A DNA stretch of 64,000 nt. Source: Melanocharis versteri (lineage: Eukaryota > Chordata > Aves > Passeriformes > Melanocharitidae). The translations under genes and the position numbers were made by a program. The notes beneath the pieces are model-generated. The model searched no databases and was not told the origin of the DNA. It was given only the letters and a program-made list of their open reading frames with translations. Positions 26,301 through 38,500 of the stretch are shown one piece after another. How positions within the stretch are numbered: the stretch's first letter is position 1; each line of letters opens with the position of its first letter. The stretch covers positions 1,422,533 through 1,486,532 of the forward strand of contig VZTG01001991.1 in NCBI GenBank assembly GCA_013397845.1, given 5' to 3'.

Positions 26301-28924
26301 AAACCCTTTCTAGTGACATAGGGCAAGGCCAGCAGAAAGATCTTGGTTACACAGTGATGGTTCTCAGGAAGAAAACTTATTGTGTCTGAGAATGGGAAGA
26401 CACCTGTTGTCCTCCTCCAGCCTCCATTTTAATGAAAACCAAGGATATCCCTGTATAACACGGTCTCGTGGTCCATTCTGAGCAAAATCCCTGCTGGAAA
26501 CCTTTCAAGAAGATCTTTCAAGAAGATTGAAAAAACCCCACCACACTGTAAAACAACAAGCAAGTCAAGCATCTTGGCTTAACTCCTTAGCGGGTTAGTG
26601 AAATAAATGTTTCGTTTGTTTTACATGGTAGTTTTTGTAAAATACCCTTTGAAGTCTCTTGCACATTGATCTAACCCAAGCAGTGTGATCTTAACCTCCA
26701 GAAGAGGGGTGAGCCACTGCCAATAAACACTGGATTTCCTGAAATACCCCTCGATCTTCTCAGCAAGGATTCACCTGCCAGTTCTGCTGAAAGGACAGTA
26801 GGAATAAAAAGCATGGAAACCTTCAGACAGGAAGGTGCAAACCCAGGATTCACAGATGCAGTATTCAGGCAGGTGTTTTCTGGAGAGGTGCTCCTCAGAT
26901 GCTCATTCCTGGCTCTGATTTCCTCAGATATGGCAACGCCTGGGGACGGCTCAGGAGAATTCCAGATGGTTTTGTTTAGCCACTGTAGCACTGTTTTAAA
27001 GGAAGGGTTTGAGTTGGTTCCTGAAGTTGGGATTGTGAGAAATGGGCAGGAGGGTTTTCAATGCCAAAGTTATAAGAGCACAGAAGAATAGTTTTGTATA
27101 AATGCAGGGAAGATGTTTCCACACACCAGCCTGGTCAGACACCAGCTCTGCAGCCCTGTGCAGTTGCAAACCAATCCATTTACTTTGCACGTTGAGTTCC
27201 AGCTATTCCATTCCAATTATACTCTGCACAGACCCCACTAACGCAGTCAAGCATCTTAGAAGTCCTGCAATTTACGTTGCCCATCCATATTTTATTCCTC
27301 TCTTCCCTTTGGCCCGCAGTCTCTCTCCATCGCTCGATCAGTTTTCATGGTCATTCAAGTCGTAGGGGTGATTTGTTCAGGTAAAATGGAAAATTGAAAT
27401 GGAACGGGTGCTGGATACAACCTCATCCGCTTTTTCTATTTTGTCAAAGTGCTGTGGCTGCTCATTTTTTCATGGCCATGAGTTGAAATAAATTAAACTT
27501 CCCAGAGGCGAAACTTCTCTAAGATCAAATTGGAATATATTGATTAGGCTCTTTGAGGGCTGATGGATTGGACTCTTATGCTTTATAAACACATTTACCA
27601 ACATGCTCTCAGAAAGAGTTGCTTAGCACTCGGCAAACTGATTGTGTTTATTTAAAACTGTGACAGTGGCCTACACCTGTAGCCCTCATTCTGGCCCATA
27701 AAGTCTCACTCACTGATTGATGGAGACAAGTTGAGCTGTCTGGCTGCCTGACTCCCAGGACTGGTCCCAAAGGTTGCCTGGCTGATGGAGTCCAGCATAA
27801 TGCATCACTGTCAGGAAAACAACTTAGCATGTCATTGAGAAGATCTGATCAGCAAGAGCCCAGGAGGGAGGATGAAAGCAGTAAACTGGAAGAATTTTTG
27901 AGTGTTGATGATGGCAAAGGGGACAGGGAGTCCCAGAGCAAGAGAGTTTTGAAAGAGCATGTGTACTAATAGCTTTAGATGCATGACACTGGAGATGAAT
28001 GAATGCAGTTACCGGCCGAAATATCCAGGTACAAGAGTCCCAGGAAGCAAAGCTTGGATGTAATTCACTCGTACGAATAGCTGGGAATAAAATCACGGAC
28101 TTCACACAATTAGAGAGAAATGTAGAATTGAGAGTTACAACCCATCAACCAGCTCCAAGTCAGGAGCGATGCACGATCCCGAACGACCCCAGCCTGCCTT
28201 GCACTTTCCAGCCTCAATCTGCAGCCGCGACTTAGGAATTGTCTTCAGAATGAGAAATCTAAGAGAAACATAAGGTGAGGTTGGCAACGAAGGACAAAGA
28301 TATGGAGGTAAGAACTGTGAACTGGAACTTCACCAGATGGAGATGAGGATTTGTGGAGATCGTGTCGGGAAGTCTAATAGTCCAAGGAGAAAAATCACTT
28401 TTCTAATTTCTTATGAGAAAACTACAATCTATTGCTGTATCAAAAAGCAGCAGCGAGAAGAAACAAAGCAGAAGCCTTTAAATGAAAGAAGGCATCTTGC
28501 TCCCATCACTCTCTCAAGGTATCTGTGGCGTTTCCAGCCTCGGTTGCTAGTCAGCATCAGAGAGTGTGGGTGGCACTTGAGTGCTTTTCTCCCAGTCTCT
28601 CATGGAATCTGCGTGGATTAGACCATGTGGGATGCCAACCTGCTCAGGCACATCTCAGTGACATCTAACAGGCTGTTTTATGCCACAGCCCAGAGCAGCG
28701 TGGGAGACAGCGTTAAAGGAACATAAGTCAAAGAGCAGAATTTTGCCTTCAGGTTTCTGCCTGAAACAAACAACTTGACAGGGGGTGTGCTCTCCAAGAG
28801 GGAATAGGCAGCCACTCCAGGGAGACAGTGATGTACCTCATTTCCCCCACTTCACCTGGTGTTGCAAGCAGGATTTGTGGCCTGCTTTGGAATACTTGGG
28901 CTGCAGCTGGTGTGCAGCGACACC
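23391..28924. other. Unique non-coding DNA, no gene recognised
   Basis: No supported gene. A small tandem duplication of TTTCAAGAAGAT units lies at 26504-26530. Exact octamer motifs lie at 24410 and 26233. The block 27440-27720 (TTGAAATAAATTAAACTTCC through GGCCTACACCTGTAGCCC) has an uninterrupted, repeat-free look similar to conserved non-coding DNA, but I have no alignment. Confidence 0.5.
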
Positions 28925-29136
28925 GCAGTGGATATTAGAAGAAATTTCTTTACTGTGAGGGTGGTGAGGCACAGAGAAGTTGTGGATGCCCCGTTCCTGG
29001 AAGTGTTCAAGGCCAGGCTGGATGGAACACTGAGCAGCCTGGGACAGTGGAAGGTGTCCCTGCCCATAGCAGGGGGTCGGAACAAGATGATCTTTAAGGT
29101 CCCTTCCAACCCAAACCATTCCATGATTCTGTGATA
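28925..29136 (+). repeat. CR1 LINE 3' end
   Basis: GGATATTAGAAGAAATTTCT, GAGGGTGGTGAGGCACAGAG, TTCAAGGCCAGGCTGGATGG, GGGACAGTGGAAGGTGTCCC and AAGGTCCCTTCCAACCCAAA precede the tail CCATTCCATGATTCTGTGAT. It is moderately preserved, 5'-truncated and plus-strand. Minus-strand open frames over it (28838-29229) are antisense CR1 and not genes. Confidence 0.92.
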
Positions 29137-32100
29137 AGTGCACATGGAGCAAGCCCCTGAGGGATCAAGGCACGAGAAGTCAGTGTGGGGGAGTTTCAGC
29201 AGGTCAGCATGTCCCACACAGCCTAACACAGTCTTCTTTGCTGTGTTATGGCCTGAAGTGCTTCATTTCAGCCTGGCTTAGAATGACTCAAAGCCATACA
29301 TTTTTCACCAACTGGCTTTATAGACTGTCTCCCTAAATCATACATTTTGCTCTTTAAAATTTTCACCATCTTCCTTTGAGACTATTCCCCAGGCTAACAG
29401 CTTCGGAGACAACTTCTCAGCCTAACAGACTTCGGTCTTTTATTCCCGTTAGTTGGCCTAAATTTTCTCTTCGCTTAATTCAAGCCAATTATTTCCAGTG
29501 ATACCCACTGGAGCACCCTTAACATTTTCTTTTTGCTTTATGGTGTTTTAGCTCTTCAAAGGCTTGCAGACATTTGTCCTAATGGAGGGTGGATAGAGAG
29601 TTATCTGACATGTCGGGGAGGAGAGGTTGCTCTGTTCCGATTCCATTACAGCAGGAAACACGCTGGATATCAAAGGGAAATTTATGTAATGTATTCCTAC
29701 ATTGTTCACAATACAGCATCATGTTTTATGCAAGCAAAAGGAGCGTGAGGAGAGAGGGGAAGAAAACGCTGTTTAACTAGCAGTGAAATGACAATAGAAC
29801 AACAAATGGGGAAGCGGCAGAAACTAAACCGCAGCTTTTATGGGCAGATCCTGCAGTCACCATCATGAGTGGAAGGCATGGGGACATCTGAGGGTGGTGA
29901 GGACCAAGGCAGTGATGCTGGCAGGGGGCAAAGGATCTGGGGTGGATTTGGGGGTTGGTTACACACCATTCAGAGCTGTGCCAGGACCTGGCCCCGTACA
30001 GCAAGGCAGGCACAGGGACAGAGGGCAGAGCTGGCTCAGCCCAGCTTCCACCATCCCACAGCTCCCAGGAATAACCTGGGCGGGGTTTGGAACGGGCCAG
30101 ATGAGGTGGAGCAGTGCATACAAACGCTGTGCCAGGCGTGGCATTCGGTCCTGACATTTCTAGTCACAAACTGGAAGCAGAGCAACGCTGGGAACTGCAC
30201 ACACTTTATCCTCCAGCCTGTACTTGTCACCTTCCCCCAGCTCTCCCCTTACCCTGCTCAAAAATAATTTGGTCAGCAGAAAGAGAAAATTCAGATATTT
30301 TCCTCGGAAGTTTAGAGTCCATTTTCCGTGCTCCCAAACAGCCACCTCCATGCCCAATGAAGGCAGAAGTGCTTCCTCTCCAGGAAAGTGACACAGTTCT
30401 GGGGGAGCCCGGTATTCTGACTGCATCACTGATTTTCAGATGAACTCTGATCAGTGGTGGCAAAGTAACAGGATGAAGCAACAGAGGTGAAGATATTGAA
30501 CACAGGAGGATGAAAAGGTGATAGGAACAGTCAGAGGGAGAAGCTTGATTTGCACTTTTGGGTCACCAGATCAGCTTCTGTTCATTACGTTTCCAGTCCT
30601 CTGGTAGAATGAGATGTTAGTACCCTCTGCTAAAAAGCTGTTAATCTGATGGCCTAAATACTAATATTCATCTAAATCAAACCTTTATGATAAAGTTTTT
30701 CTTTGATGCAAGAGTTTAAAGGATTAACAAAAACCTCGTGGGGTGAGAAGGTGACTCAGTTTAGGGAACCTGCCATGAGATATAATTCCTTTTCTTATTT
30801 TTTTGTTGCTGAAAGAAACACACACGCACACACACATATATAAATAAGTGAACAGACTTTCAGAGACAAAAGAACATTTCCATTTTGCAGCAATGATCAC
30901 AATGTAAAAAGGCTGCATCGCTATGGAAACGGCCCTAAGCCTCATCATATCTAATGGTGATTTTCCATAGAAGTCCTTGAAACATCTTTTGTTTCTTGCT
31001 TTGAAGTCAAAGGAAATGGTTGAGTGCCAAGAAGAGGGCTATCAGCTCCAGATCTCCAATCAGGGCCCCGGGCTCAGCACCGCAGGCTCGCTTGCAATAA
31101 TTGCCACGCGCGAGTTAGCAAGAGGAGGAAAGCCAGAGGAAAACAGGACCAAATATACACATGCACATCTGAACGCAAGTGGCTCACGGAGAAACATTTC
31201 TTCAACAAGTGGCAAACACACGATTTCCATCTCCCAGGCAGGATCTTCACCAGAGGGCTGTAATGCCAACACTCAGAGCAGCTGGGCAGGGAGCAGGTCC
31301 TGCCTTGCCTTGCTGAGCCCGCGTTTCCCTCGTGGCAGGGACACGTTGCTGTGGCAGCAGCTTTGGTGTGCCTGATTCAGGAATTAATGACCTAATTAGG
31401 AGCTCTGGAGAGAGGGAAAGGGAGGAGGGAGGGAAGAGGGGCTTTGCCACTGCTAAGGGGGTTTCTCTCTGTTTGAGGGACTCACGGAGGGCTTTGAGCA
31501 AAGGGTTCTCAGCCCGTTTCAGAGGCTGAGGGGGTTTGCAACTGCACCAGCAAGGAAAGCAGGCAGCTTGCAAGGGAAGCAGGAAGTGCTTCTGGAAATG
31601 TGGACATCATACTGCCCGCCCCAACACTTGGTGATGGCCCAGGTGCCTTTTTGTCGTGGATGACAGTGCCAGAGTAGGGGAAGAAGAGCCAAAAGACAGT
31701 GTCTGGATCTTTTCCACTCTGGTGGCCTGAGACAAGGGCTCTCAGTCTTAGGAAAAATGAGAGTAACAGGCACAAGGCTGAAAAGGGGAACAGTGATCCC
31801 AGAAACACTGCTTGTTCTGAGGGACAAAGATAAAATAACAGTCAGCCCCAGCTTACCCCCATGGTTTGGCCTATCTGTCCCCTTTCTCCTCTGTTCCCTT
31901 TTCATGGTGTATTTTCTTGCAGAAATTAATTTTCCTTCTGACATTCAAGTGCAAAGGATCCTGACCTGAGACGTTGTCACTAATAACTGCTTCTAAACCA
32001 GCCATCAGTAAAATGAGAGGGCTGTTTTCCTTTATTTGCTTCCTCCTCTCTTTTTAAAAGAAGTTTATTCTCTTAAAAAAAAAAAAAAAGGAGAGTATTC

Positions 32101-32358
32101 TCTACAGCCATATGAAAACCAGTCAGATCAGCCCTTCATATATATTTTAAGTGGTGCATATATTTATAGAATGTAGGTATATACATTATTTGGTTTTAAT
32201 ATATTTATATCCTCAAATCCAAATACTCAATGTCCCTCTGTTCCTTAGAAAAGCGCAAAAGAACTTCATCCATTAGATAAATCCCAGTTGCCAGCTCTTG
32301 GCTCAGATCCACTAGGGCTTAAATCTTAGAACTGCGCTTTAGTGGCAACTTTGCACAG
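29137..32358. other. Unique non-coding DNA, no gene recognised
   Basis: No gene can be supported. A short (CA)n tract lies at 30817-30842, a poly(A) run at 32075-32089, and an AT-rich stretch with TATATATT/TATTTATA words at 32137-32215. The 30960-31280 region (around CCACGCGCGAGTTAGC) has an isolated CpG cluster in otherwise CpG-poor DNA. Confidence 0.55.
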
Positions 32359-32518
32359 AAATAATAATAAATAAAATCAAATAAAATAAAATAAAACAAA
32401 ACAAAAAACAAAAATAAAATAAAATAAAATAAAATAAAATAAAATAAAATAAAATAAAATAAAAATAGTAATAATGGTAATAATAGCATAGTAATAATAA
32501 TAATAATAAATAGTAATG
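32359..32518 (+). repeat. Compound (TAAAA)n and (TAA)n microsatellite
   Basis: It begins with AATAATAATAAATAAAATC and passes through AAAAC-interrupted units to about a dozen TAAAA units (to about 32465). It then switches to TAATAATAG-type trinucleotides up to TAGTAATGAAG. Minus-strand open frames of the type FYFILFYFI over it are low-complexity artefacts. No LINE 3' end could be recognised immediately upstream as the source. Confidence 0.95.
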
Positions 32519-35500
32519 AAGAAAGATGGCAAGGGGCAAGCAGCAGGGATGCTCCAGACAGTTGCCAGGTTCTTTTCTTTCAAGAAAGGAACAGATGCAA
32601 GATGCACCCACATGAAAGTGTTCCCTGATACCATCACTGTGCATTAGTTGAACATGAACATTCCTCACCTGTGACTCGGGGTGCAGGGAATGGGCTCCTG
32701 CCTCACATCCATCCTGCTGATACAATCTCCCATGTGCTGTTCTGAAGCCTTCAAACACTTGGCAGGCAGTCCCAGGCCTTTCACTTCACAGGGAAGCCAG
32801 ACTGTTTGCCAAGAAAAGGATTCAGAACTGGATAAACATTAAACAAATGCTTCAGGGAGCTTTATTTTGTTTGTGATACACCTTTAGATTTTGCATTTGA
32901 ACTTTTTTTGGAGGATTAAACTTTTGATGTGCCTGCCCCTTCTTCTCCATCGCCCCCCTCCCCCTCCTCTCCCAGTATCCCAGGCAATGGTTGTAAGGCA
33001 GGAAGACAGGGAAGTTACAGGCAATTTCATCCCTCAAGGGCTTCTCTTGGAGCAGGTTTGTTGCCAGGAGCAGTTGGGTGACCCTCACTCCCAGCAGGAG
33101 GGCAGTGCTACCCCCAGTCCTCCAGAAACAGCCCAGACCTGCAATTTCACCACGTCGTAGGAGAGGATTGAGGGGTCAAAAGAAAGCTTAGCCTGCCCCT
33201 GACACATGGGCTAGGCTGAGGCATCCCCTTGATCTTTCTCCAGACATTCCCATGTGCCAACTGGATATTTTCAGAATCACTTTTCATTCATGTCTTGCCC
33301 TACAACAGTGCTGCGGCATAGAAGCAGATTCAGGGCTGAGGTGGATTCTTTGAAATGTAAGATTAATCATCTGTGTCCTAATCCTCCCATTTCTCTGTTT
33401 GTTTGCCTCAGCACCAAATTTCACCCATTTGGATGGAAGGGTAGAGTAAGCAAACTTATATTCCCAGCTGTTGTGTGACAAAGCAGCAGCTGGATAGAGG
33501 AGGGATAGGAAAAGATTTGGTTGCTGAGGGAGAGGAGTAATTGCTACTCTTGGCAGGCATCAGAGACTCCCCACTGGCAGGATGCAAGTCCATAGGAAGA
33601 CCAGCTTTTTAAATCCTTATTATTCAGTTGCCAAGATTCTCCTGGTTTCTAACACAGGACCTGAATTTCTGACATGGAGGTGGTTTCTCTCCGTTGTGGA
33701 GGACATTCTGGGGCCTCTTACAAGTCGTATCCAAAATAGCAGAGCTGCCTGTGGGGCTGTTTGCTATTCACATCACATTTCCAGAAGGCCTAGACAGCGG
33801 TAGGGGGAAGATGGGAATGAATAGAGAGTATGGGAAAGGAGGGAAAATAGAAGCACTAATGTGTTTTCAGCTGGTGGGATTTTTTTTTTTGTAGATGTTC
33901 TGTTCTCTCTCACCTTGATGCCTCATTTCACCTGCTCGCTGCCACAGGCGATTGGGCAGCGTGGTTGTGCTCCACGGGAAACAATGAACAAGAAATTACA
34001 ATAACAAAGTGCGTCAGCAGCTCCCAAGCTCTGATCAGCTGTAGGATCTTTGGCAGCTGCGAGCGCTCCCATTTACACAGGGGGAAGGAGCTGCCGCACA
34101 AAAATGCTCCTCTTGCTGCCCTTGGCCAGGGAAAGAGTTAGAAACCAGTGACAGCCAGGCTGGTTCACCTTGGGATGTGCCCTACCTGGTTCAATTTTTG
34201 AAGCTCCCTGTGTTCCCCGGCTGAGCAGGGAGCTGCAGGATTGTTCAGAGGGCGTGCGCTGCTCCGCAGGGATTTGAGCAATCGGGGAATTGCTGCATCT
34301 GGAGTGCGTGTGGTGAGCCTGGAGTTCACTCACCTGGAAGACAGCAGCACCCTGACATCCACATCCCTGCGTCACTCTGGAATAGAAGCCACCACCCTGG
34401 TGCAGGCAGAGCTCTGAATTCAGCAAAGCACCAGGAGACCAGTGCTGAGTGAGGGTGGAGCAGTGCAAGTCCAGGGGGTGATCAGGTTCTGTCTGCACCT
34501 GCCACACACCTGGCTCCTTCATCTGGAGGGATTTTCTGTCCTGGCAAAGGGCAGGTGAATAGGCTGGGATCTATCCCAGCCTTCTTTTCCTTCTTTGTCA
34601 TTACAGTGATAAACATTTTCTGCATCAGCCATCCTAAGCTTCAAAAGCGATGGAGCAATGGTGCCTCCCTGCATGGGAAGCCAGCCTTTTGTTCCACCAT
34701 TTTCTCCTTCCCTGCCCTCACAGTGGTGTCAGCTGAGGCACATCCCTTCCATCTCTGCTTTGATTTCCTGCCACAGCCCCCCTCCTCTTGACAGTCATTA
34801 TTGGCAAGGGACAGGTCACTTTGGAGACCATGGATTTTTGGTTAGGGTGAAGACAGGCTTACCAGATCAGGTTGATTCAGAGACACCTGACTGGCTTCTT
34901 TTCCACTGCCTGGAAATCCTTGGTCTTTCCTAAAGTGGGTCGACTTCCAGGCAGCAAACACATCATGATCCCAAGAGATAACTGGGTGCTGTTGGCCAGC
35001 AGAGCACCCCTGGCTGCTGTTCAAAGGGAGTCACCAGGAATGTTCAGACATTTAGCATCTCCTGGTACCGATTCCTTCCCTGGACCTGCAGCTAGGAGAC
35101 CATGCTAGCTTGTAATCTGCCTGGCTTGAGAAGAAAAGTAAAAATAAAACCCAAGAGGGACCAAGGTGAGCACAGGTGTCAGGGCTCCTGTAAGTTCATG
35201 TCACGTCCCAAGAAACTTTGGAGCCTGCCCACTCCCGTGGCACCAAGGGAATTGGAACCTGGCACTCAATTCTGATGCTACAAGTGACAGCAGGACCACC
35301 TCTAATCATCGCCTCATTTGAAGCTCTTTTTAGGGATGGATTGAAAGAAGGACCCCTGTAATGAACAGGAAGCTGCATCCCACTGGGGCACAGTGACATG
35401 GTGTCATGCAGAGGACACATTTCTGACATTATGGTTTTGATCTCTGTAGGAAGTTTGTAAAATCAAACCCACAGGAGCCATGATTCATCTGCAAAGGTAA

Positions 35501-38500
35501 AATGAACACCTCTGTTGCCTAACAGAAAATCTGAGCTAACTCCCATTGGGAATCTTTCTCTTGCTTTTGACGGGGTTCAGAGCAATTTGTCATTTAACCT
35601 TGTATTAATTTAGAAATGGGGCTCTTTGGGCCCAGTCCTGCTGCTCTTCCTCAGACAAGGCTCCCGTTCAGGTTATTGGGTCTTTTTGTGGTCATTCCAA
35701 AGGCAATGGACAAACAGATACAAGAGAAGAAAAACATCTTGACACCCTGATATGGAGAGAGAAAAGGTTCTGGATTTATCTATTTTCATGGCATCAAAAC
35801 CTGGCCCAGGGCTCACTTGGGTCAACAGAAAATTTCCTGTTTATTCCAGTGGGCTCTGAGTCAAGCTCTAAGGATGAATTTAATCATATTTGACATTAGC
35901 TGTCTAAAACCTGGTCAGCTCAAAGCCAGGCTGAGCAGCTGGACTCCTGTAAAAGCAGCTGCAAGGATGGGCACTTCTGGGACAATCCTTCTGATCCATA
36001 GTAGACACCACCATGGAGTGGGATGGAACACAGCCCTCTCCACTTGCTACAGACAGAGTGCAACTGTCTCAGAATAAGTCTCTAACTTTTCTAGGGACTA
36101 AATCTGATGAGATCAATACCACCTAAATTGTTCCACGTGGCCCCTGACAGCGCAGCAGAAAGCCCCGTCGACATCCAAAGAGGTCTTTGACAGGAGAAGA
36201 ACTAATAAATGCAGAATTCGATCCTTTATTATTTCTTTTTCTTTCCAAAGAGCGTTGCTATTCCTGCAGCTCCAACCGGAGCCTGGGTTTAATAAGACAT
36301 GCTAATGTGTGTGGCTTCTGGGAGCTCTGCACTGAACCCATGTTGATAACAGGCTTAGCCTCAGAAATGATAAATCACAAGGGGGAGAAGAGATATGAAA
36401 ATACTTTTCAGCCCTTGCAAATGAAAAGAAGATGTGATTGTAGAATATGTTTGGGATGTATGAGTGAGGTTCCTATAATCAATCATCCTAAATAAACCAT
36501 TTTACTTAGCATCTGTTTGAAGGCAGACAATCAGGCTAGGAATAGGTTTTCTCCATGTAAAAAGTCTTATATCTGAATTTCTCTATCTTTCTCTTTATAT
36601 GAACCCTCATTTTACAGCATGTGAATCTCTGGCAGTCTTCAGAGAGGTTTTAGGCATTATATCCAAAGCAGAAAGTAATGCTGCTTACATTTTACTCGTA
36701 GTGCAAGCAGGCTTGTTCAAAAGCAAACAAGACACGTATGGCAGAACAACACAAATAAAATCCAGCACTCTCCCAGCCCAGCTGGCATCAGCCACAGGAG
36801 CAGCTTCCCTGTACTGGCTCCCTGGATGGCTTTTCTTACCCTCGTAAACTGCAATGAGTGTCCTACTTTAGGATGTTTTTTGAAAGGAAATTCCTCAGTT
36901 TGGTAAATTTCTACTGCTGTAGAGGGACTATTGGTGTTTTACTTTGAGTTAATGTCAGGAAATTATTGGTCAAGTAAAACAACTCCAAAACCCAACCAAA
37001 TGCAGTAACATTTCTTCTGTAGTCCCAGTGTCACAGGGTAGGAACAGGCTGCTGGGGTTTGTTCTGTCCCTTTCCATCGGGACAAGTCACTCTTGTGTCA
37101 CTTCTGATGTTGGACAAACCCACTCACGGTTGTCCTACAAGGCACATCCCATACTCCACCCCAGAGAGCCCATTCCAGCCTCTCAGTCCTTCCTAAGAGA
37201 AATAAAGAATTCCCTTATGGGAATGTTGGGGATATAGACAGACCATAAGGCTTTTTTCTCCCTATCCATTGATCTAACTGTGATTTCAGCTTATTTCAGC
37301 TTCCGATTGGATACTCAGGTATAAATGATACACAAATGATCAGAATCAGGGCCAGGATGCCTGGGATGGGAAGAGCTGCCTTCAGGTTTTATGAAGATCT
37401 GAGCCTGATACATTTCTCCTTCATTGCTCTGCACAACTGAGCCCTCCTTTTTTTTTTTTTCCTTTTTTCTCCTCTTCTGCTCATTACTGGTGCAAGCACT
37501 TACTTTTAACATGTATAATATGAGGAATGTATAGGTACACATTGTTCATAATTCCTGCTATGCACAGCATGCCCTAAAGACTCACCTTTATTTAGTTCCA
37601 GGGAGTCTTTGTTCACCTACAGGAATTTGCCTGGAAACCTCTCACGGTCATTTTGTAGAGTACCTGTGTTTTTCCTCATCAGTTTCTGGCAAATTTCAGC
37701 CTTCTTTATTTGTTTTTCCATCCTGGGCAGGCTCTGCCAGAGCCTGGGATGCTCAGCCTTGCAAAGGGCTGATGTGGGGTCACTGTGAGCACTTCGCACT
37801 CTCTGACAGAAGCTCCCCTCCATGCGAGGCACTGCCTTGATGTGATTCCAGCTGTGCTGATGCTCCCCCAAATTTTGGAGCCTCTCCGTTATACCAGCTG
37901 CTAAAGGAAGCCGTGTTTGTGCACATCCCGTTCTGCCCCCTGTTCAGGTCCATGCGCTGGCCTGGCTGTAACCTCACACCCCATAACCCGACAGCTCACA
38001 GCCCGGCCCCGAGCTGCTTCATTTGTTGTGTTTGCCCACGTTTAGCACAATCCCCACACCGCAGCAGTGTGAGGACATGCAGGCAGCTGCTCTGACTGAC
38101 AGACACGCAGCTCTGGCTCTGCTCTGCTCAGAGCCAGCCGGAGCCATCCCACCAGCGGGAGGGAGCAGCCAGAAGCTGCCAGGGAGCTCCGCAAGATGCT
38201 GCTGCTGAGTCCAGCTTCCTCCCCCAGGCAGCTCTGAAGGTGACTTTTTGCTCCTCTCGTTCCACTCAGTATGTCCCCTTTCCCCATCCGCGTGGTGCTG
38301 TTGTGGCCACACCGAGAGCCCCCTGCCCTCACCCCTGCGCTGCTCACAGCCAGCACATCTCCAACAGCTGCTTTGCAAGCACCAGCGTTTGACATTTTCT
38401 CTTTGCAAAGCATGTGTAAAACCAGCCCTGTGAATTACGCAAAACAGGCCAGGATTTGATCACAAAAGCTGATTAAAGGAGCTGCATGAAAGAGCAGCAT

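Noticed and set aside
32339..32758. Minus-strand frame reading FYFILFYFI
   Set aside because: Translation of the (TAAAA)n microsatellite.
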